Both the position numbers and the translations under genes were made by a program. Positions 6,476 to 8,444 of a stretch of DNA of 8,444 nucleotides are shown here, in pieces. Source of the DNA: an uncultured Fretibacterium sp. (GTDB taxonomy: Bacteria; Synergistota; Synergistia; Synergistales; Aminobacteriaceae); contig CALGGR010000019.1 of NCBI GenBank assembly GCA_937915755.1, positions 1-8,444 on the forward strand, given 5' to 3'. Below the pieces are notes generated by a model. That model was not told the DNA's origin. It was given only the letters and a program-made list of their open reading frames with translations, and did not search any database. The stretch's first letter is position 1. Every line of letters begins with the position of its first letter.

Positions 6476-7594
6476 ATGAGAACAAAACACTTATTCATGA
6501 GAATAATTATCGCGCTAATAATATCTCAGGCATTCTATTACGCAGTTGACACTTTAACCGTGAAAAATTGGAACAGCTCGGAGTCCCTCATAGTCCGGGT
6601 TATTGAAGCGGGCCCTGAGTCCGTAGTGCCTTCCGAAGATGAGGACAGTTACGAAATGTTGGAGCGTGATACGGTATTGCAGGTTCTTTCGGGGAATGAT
6701 GCCGAGACACAGCTCAACGTTAAGACAGTCCGGCTTTCAGGGAGCGGCCTCGATGTTTCACCGGGAAGACGCTACCTACTTGTGTGGGACGCATTTTCTG
6801 ACGGGCGCATTCAATACTCAATAGCCGACGCTTTCCGTGTTCCATCAGTCGCAGGAATAGTCATGCTGGTTGCAACGATGCTGATGGCACTCACAGGGTG
6901 GCGAGGATTTCTAGCGCTCTTGGGACTCGGTGCGTCAATCTGCGTTCTCGTCTTCACGATGATTCCGCTGACCGTCATGGGCTGGGACGCTGTATGGCTC
7001 GCCGTTGCCTCAGTCTTCATCATTGCAACAGTAACGGTATTATGCGTTGTACGTCATTCGCGTTACAGGATAGTAGCATTAACTGGAAGTCTAGGCGGGG
7101 TATTGTCAGGGTTTCTATGCGGGGCTGTGATGGTTTACATGTGGGAATTATCCGGGCTTGCAGGAGAAGGCTCTGCGCTTCTTGCGTCAACACTCCCATT
7201 CCTGAACATGAGGGGTATTCTTCTCGCAAGTGTCCTAATCGGCTCAATAGGTGCAGTACTCGATGTTGGGGTCTCGGTTACTGCGTCGATGTCCGAGTTC
7301 GTTGACTATGATGATGATATTCCGCTGGACAGATTATTGCTTGCGGGATTGAACGTAGGCACTGAAGTTTTAGGGAGTATGATTAACACGCTTATACTCG
7401 CATACATGGGAAGCTCTCTCCCTATGGCCATACTGATATGCAGCGCGGGCGTTGAACTTTACGGCATACTCAATGATCCGTATATTGCTCAGGAAATCGT
7501 GCAGAGCCTCGCTGGAACATTGGGGCTTCTCTTCACGATACCTGCTACAGCGTTCACGTTCGTAATGGCTGAGTCTTTCAGGAGAAAAATCTAG
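6476..7594 (+). CDS. YibE/F-family multi-pass membrane protein
   Basis: This 372-residue integral membrane protein has unknown biochemical function. An N-terminal membrane segment (about 7-24) is followed by an outside domain of about 95 residues (25-120). Hydrophobic segments then lie at about 122-140, 144-166, 172-192, 199-222, 248-272, 298-325 and 342-365. The conserved YibE/F core is visible as IGAVLDVGVSVTASMSEF (258-275) and GLNVGTEVLGSMINTLILAY (291-310), then MGSSLP. The start is taken as ATG 6476, which has AGGGGG 9 nt upstream and gives a Met-Arg-Lys start ahead of the first membrane segment. A TTG start at 6437 would overlap the -10 box. It is transcribed away from tig and stands alone. 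Firmicute yibE often has a yibF neighbour; none is seen, and IS remnants begin 4 bp after its stop. No terminator is visible between. Confidence 0.85.
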   Translation: MRTKHLFMRIIIALIISQAFYYAVDTLTVKNWNSSESLIVRVIEAGPESVVPSEDEDSYEMLERDTVLQVLSGNDAETQLNVKTVRLSGSGLDVSPGRRYLLVWDAFSDGRIQYSIADAFRVPSVAGIVMLVATMLMALTGWRGFLALLGLGASICVLVFTMIPLTVMGWDAVWLAVASVFIIATVTVLCVVRHSRYRIVALTGSLGGVLSGFLCGAVMVYMWELSGLAGEGSALLASTLPFLNMRGILLASVLIGSIGAVLDVGVSVTASMSEFVDYDDDIPLDRLLLAGLNVGTEVLGSMINTLILAYMGSSLPMAILICSAGVELYGILNDPYIAQEIVQSLAGTLGLLFTIPATAFTFVMAESFRRKI

Positions 7595-7598
7595 GAAA

Positions 7599-7640
7599 TT
7601 GACATACTCCCCACACCTAAAGGCGGGCGATTCTGGTATC
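7599..7640 (-). mobile_element. Right end of an IS200/IS605-family element
   Basis: On the minus strand this reads GAATCGCCCGCC, then TTTAGGTGTGGGGAGTATG, ending in TCAA. This is the conserved right-end type that follows tnpB genes in many IS605/IS1341-like elements. A small stem can form between CCCGC and GTGGG with one G-T pair. In such elements this end is also the 3' scaffold of the omega RNA, with the guide read from the flank. Here the flank is the 3' end of the yibE/F gene. The end lies 4 bp from the yibE/F stop codon. Confidence 0.7.
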
Positions 7641-7663
7641 AATGAACCTTGCCTGCCGAAAAG

Positions 7664-7981
7664 GGTATGGCAGCAAGGACATTCCCATTCTCTTACCTTC
7701 AAGTCCTTCACCGCTGGATTTTCGTGGTCGCATACATGACAACGCTAGCTTGACGGGAAATATCTGTCTACACTACAAATTACCCGTGTTCTCAACTTCA
7801 CCACTTCGTACTTCAAGATTTCCACGAAGCTATAGAAGCTTATAGCTATGAACTTTTCTGCCCCACCACCGTGCCATTCCTTTAATGTTCAGCGTTTCAA
7901 GGCATATGCAAACATATTCTTCTTGTACGTATATGCTAATTCTTTTCGCGCTCGTTCTCGGTTATGCGAACCTTCTTTATT
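7664..7981 (-). pseudogene. tnpB: Decayed tnpB relic (C-terminal part of an RNA-guided nuclease)
   Basis: Three reading-frame pieces on the minus strand match successive parts of TnpB. Piece 1 (7919-7981) reads NKEGSHNRERARKELAYTY, like the basic linker helix before the second RuvC part. Piece 2 (7839-7919) reads EYVCICLETLNIKGMARWW then GRKV, which is the LExLNIKGM motif carrying a RuvC acidic residue. Piece 3 (7664-7840) reads SFYSFVEILKYEV, then VDRYFPSS, a TAG stop (7745-7747), RCHVCDHENPAVKDLKVREW and ECPCCHT. The zinc ribbon CxxC...CxxC is intact. The defects are a missing stretch of about 25 residues between pieces 1 and 2, a frameshift at about 7838-7841, the in-frame stop, and loss of the usual DRDxNAAxN segment after CHT. 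The N-terminal half is absent. It cannot make a working nuclease. Confidence is high that it is a relic; exact boundaries are approximate. Confidence 0.88.
7828..7847. repeat. Palindrome / short tandem duplication at the relic's frameshift
   Basis: AGCTATA (7828-7834) and TATAGCT (7841-7847) form a perfect 7-bp inverted repeat around GAAGCT. Read on the minus strand it also looks like an imperfect tandem duplication, CTATAAGCTT followed by CTATAGCTT. It sits exactly at the frame change of the tnpB relic, so a local duplication probably caused the shift. Confidence 0.5.
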
Positions 7982-8058
7982 CAGAGCTATATAATGAGTA
8001 TGTCAAAATATAACTCCGTTTTTGTCAAGCACATGAGCTGCTGACTGTGGCTTTTCCC

Positions 8059-8067
8059 TGCTATGAT
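8059..8067 (+). promoter_or_regulatory. Candidate extended -10 promoter of the right-hand tnpB
   Basis: TG-C-TATGAT (8059-8067) is an extended -10 motif, with the hexamer one base from consensus. No good -35 is seen at normal spacing. The predicted start near 8074 lies just upstream of the 28-codon leader ORF and about 88 nt before the tnpB ATG. Confidence 0.45.
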
Positions 8068-8078
8068 AAAATGCCGCA

Positions 8079-8165
8079 ATGACATGGGGGGAATTTCTTT
8101 GCCCAAACAAAGGAGATATAGCTAGATGTCGATTAAGTGTAAAATCGTGTAAAATTATGTCATGA
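8079..8165 (+). CDS. Possible 28-codon leader ORF overlapping the tnpB start
   Basis: An ATG-initiated frame of 28 codons begins MTWGEFLCPNKGDIARC and ends with TGA at 8163-8165. This overlaps the tnpB ATG (8162-8164) as ATGA. tnpB has no Shine-Dalgarno of its own, so reinitiation after this short frame could drive its translation. The leader also lacks a clear Shine-Dalgarno and would begin only about 5 nt from the predicted transcript start. I recognise no homologue. It may be fortuitous; the ATGA overlap is the only support. Confidence 0.25.
   Translation: MTWGEFLCPNKGDIARCRLSVKSCKIMS
8126..8152 (+). other. Eight-codon minigene in frame with tnpB, with a good ribosome site
   Basis: AGGAGA (8111-8116) lies 9 nt before an ATG (8126). 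That ATG opens a frame of 8 codons, MSIKCKIV, then TAA (8150-8152). The frame is the same as tnpB, whose ATG follows 9 nt after the stop. Either translation reinitiates at tnpB after the stop, or a former upstream start of tnpB was cut off by a nonsense change. The known TnpB N-terminus fits the 8162 start, so the second is less likely. Confidence 0.35.
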
Positions 8166-8444
8166 ACAGCACATTTAGACATCAAGCATATAAAGTTGAA
8201 TTGAAGCTCTCAAGTGAACAGAAGCAAATAATTGAGCGGACTATTGGCGTATGCGGGTATGTCTACAACCTGTTCATAGTTGCAAACAAGGATAATTACC
8301 GTAACAGCTCTAAAGAATATATGTCTGGCTACGATTTCTCGAAATGGCTGAACAACGATTACAGGAAGGCCAATCCTGATAAGTCATGGATATGGGAAGT
8401 ATCATCAAAAGCTGTGAAGAAATCAATCATGAATGCAGATACAG
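8162..8444 (+). CDS. tnpB: TnpB-family RNA-guided nuclease (IS200/IS605 type), 5' part
   Basis: The first 94 codons of a tnpB run off the right edge of the window with no stop or frameshift. The N-terminus, AYKVELKLSSEQKQIIERTI then GVCGYVYNLFI (about residues 9-39), is the helix-turn-helix start typical of IS605 OrfB/TnpB proteins. It is followed by MSGYDFSKWLNN (56-67) and WIWEVSSKAVKKSIMNAD (76-93), the conserved stretch before the first RuvC part. TnpB proteins use an omega RNA from the transposon right end to cut DNA and help retain the element. The RuvC residues and zinc ribbon lie outside the window, so activity cannot be judged. It points away from the relic, which lies on the other strand. 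No tnpA is seen upstream. Base composition is more AT-rich than the housekeeping genes. Confidence 0.9.
   Translation, partial: MNSTFRHQAYKVELKLSSEQKQIIERTIGVCGYVYNLFIVANKDNYRNSSKEYMSGYDFSKWLNNDYRKANPDKSWIWEVSSKAVKKSIMNADT

Larger units (their letters stand above)
7599..8006. repeat. Segment bracketed by 11-bp inverted copies of the IS end
   Basis: TTGACATACTC (7599-7609) recurs as its exact reverse complement GAGTATGTCAA at 7996-8006. The two copies enclose the whole tnpB relic. The left copy is part of a recognisable right end. The right copy lacks the rest of that end (no CCTTTAGG-type sequence before it). Either it is a fragment of a second, oppositely oriented element or the match is partly chance. 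Confidence 0.45.
7982..8161. other. Noncoding junction between the tnpB relic and the second tnpB
   Basis: There is no established gene here. It probably contains the left end of the right-hand IS element. A bulged hairpin can be drawn between AAGCACA (8027-8033) and TGTGGCTT (8046-8053), a form common at IS605-type ends. A second stem pairs TTCTTTG (8095-8101) with CAAAGGA (8108-8114) and overlaps an AGGAGA ribosome site. GTGTAAAAT occurs twice in tandem at 8137-8145 and 8147-8155. The exact transposon boundary cannot be set from one copy. Confidence 0.4.

Noticed and set aside
7370..7711. A 113-codon minus-strand frame covering the relic's zinc ribbon and running into the yibE/F gene
   Set aside because: Only its first part matches TnpB. 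The rest is the IS right end and antisense of the yibE/F gene, so it is a by-product of decay and not a gene.
7642..7845. A 67-codon plus-strand frame over the relic
   Set aside because: It is the opposite strand of clear TnpB zinc-ribbon coding sequence and lacks a ribosome site.
7982..8161. CRISPR-like or other tandem array near the right edge
   Set aside because: Only one short direct repeat pair (GTGTAAAAT) and isolated hairpins are present; there are no regularly spaced repeats.
8003..8185. A 60-codon minus-strand frame in the junction region
   Set aside because: It is antisense to the tnpB leader and start, has no ribosome site and matches no family I recognise.

Overview
The window is a stretch of bacterial chromosome. 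Most of it is conserved housekeeping DNA on the minus strand, followed by one plus-strand membrane gene and a junction with IS200/IS605-type mobile DNA at the right edge. The phylum cannot be fixed from this sequence alone. Moderate GC, overlapping genes, Shine-Dalgarno sites and a signal-peptide LprI-like protein fit many anaerobic bacteria; a Synergistota-like origin is only a guess.

Region 1 (about 1-1935, minus strand) is the rpsB-tsf operon for ribosomal protein S2 and elongation factor Ts. It has its own structured leader and extended -10 promoter, and ends at a hairpin terminator 12 bp past tsf. Region 2 (about 1935-6400, minus strand) is a protein quality-control operon: tig (trigger factor), clpP, clpX, engB/ysxC (ribosome-assembly GTPase) and a small exported LprI-like gene. 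The genes lie 2-3 bp apart or overlap by 4-8 bp, so they are probably translationally coupled. The operon runs from a good sigma70-type promoter (6370-6398) carrying a CIRCE-like (but not CIRCE) palindrome at the start of the transcript, to a strong intrinsic terminator (1937-1972). Trigger factor receives nascent chains at the ribosome, ClpXP degrades failed or tagged proteins, and EngB assists 50S assembly.

Region 3 (6421-7594, plus strand) is a divergently transcribed gene for a YibE/F-family membrane protein of unknown function. Region 4 (7599-8006) is a decayed tnpB on the minus strand. Its transposon right end lies only 4 bp after the yibE/F stop codon. The relic has a frameshift, an in-frame stop and two internal deletions, yet its zinc ribbon is still readable. 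Region 5 (about 8020-8444, plus strand) is the 5' end of a second, apparently intact tnpB that runs off the window. It is preceded by an extended -10 promoter, hairpins, and a 28-codon leader ORF whose stop overlaps the tnpB start as ATGA.

I found no CRISPR array, tRNA or rRNA, and no clearly new multi-gene system. The points most worth checking are the tnpB leader-ORF arrangement, the structure of the tnpB relic, the palindrome at the tig promoter, the apparently degenerate prolyl isomerase domain of trigger factor, and the long ClpX linker.
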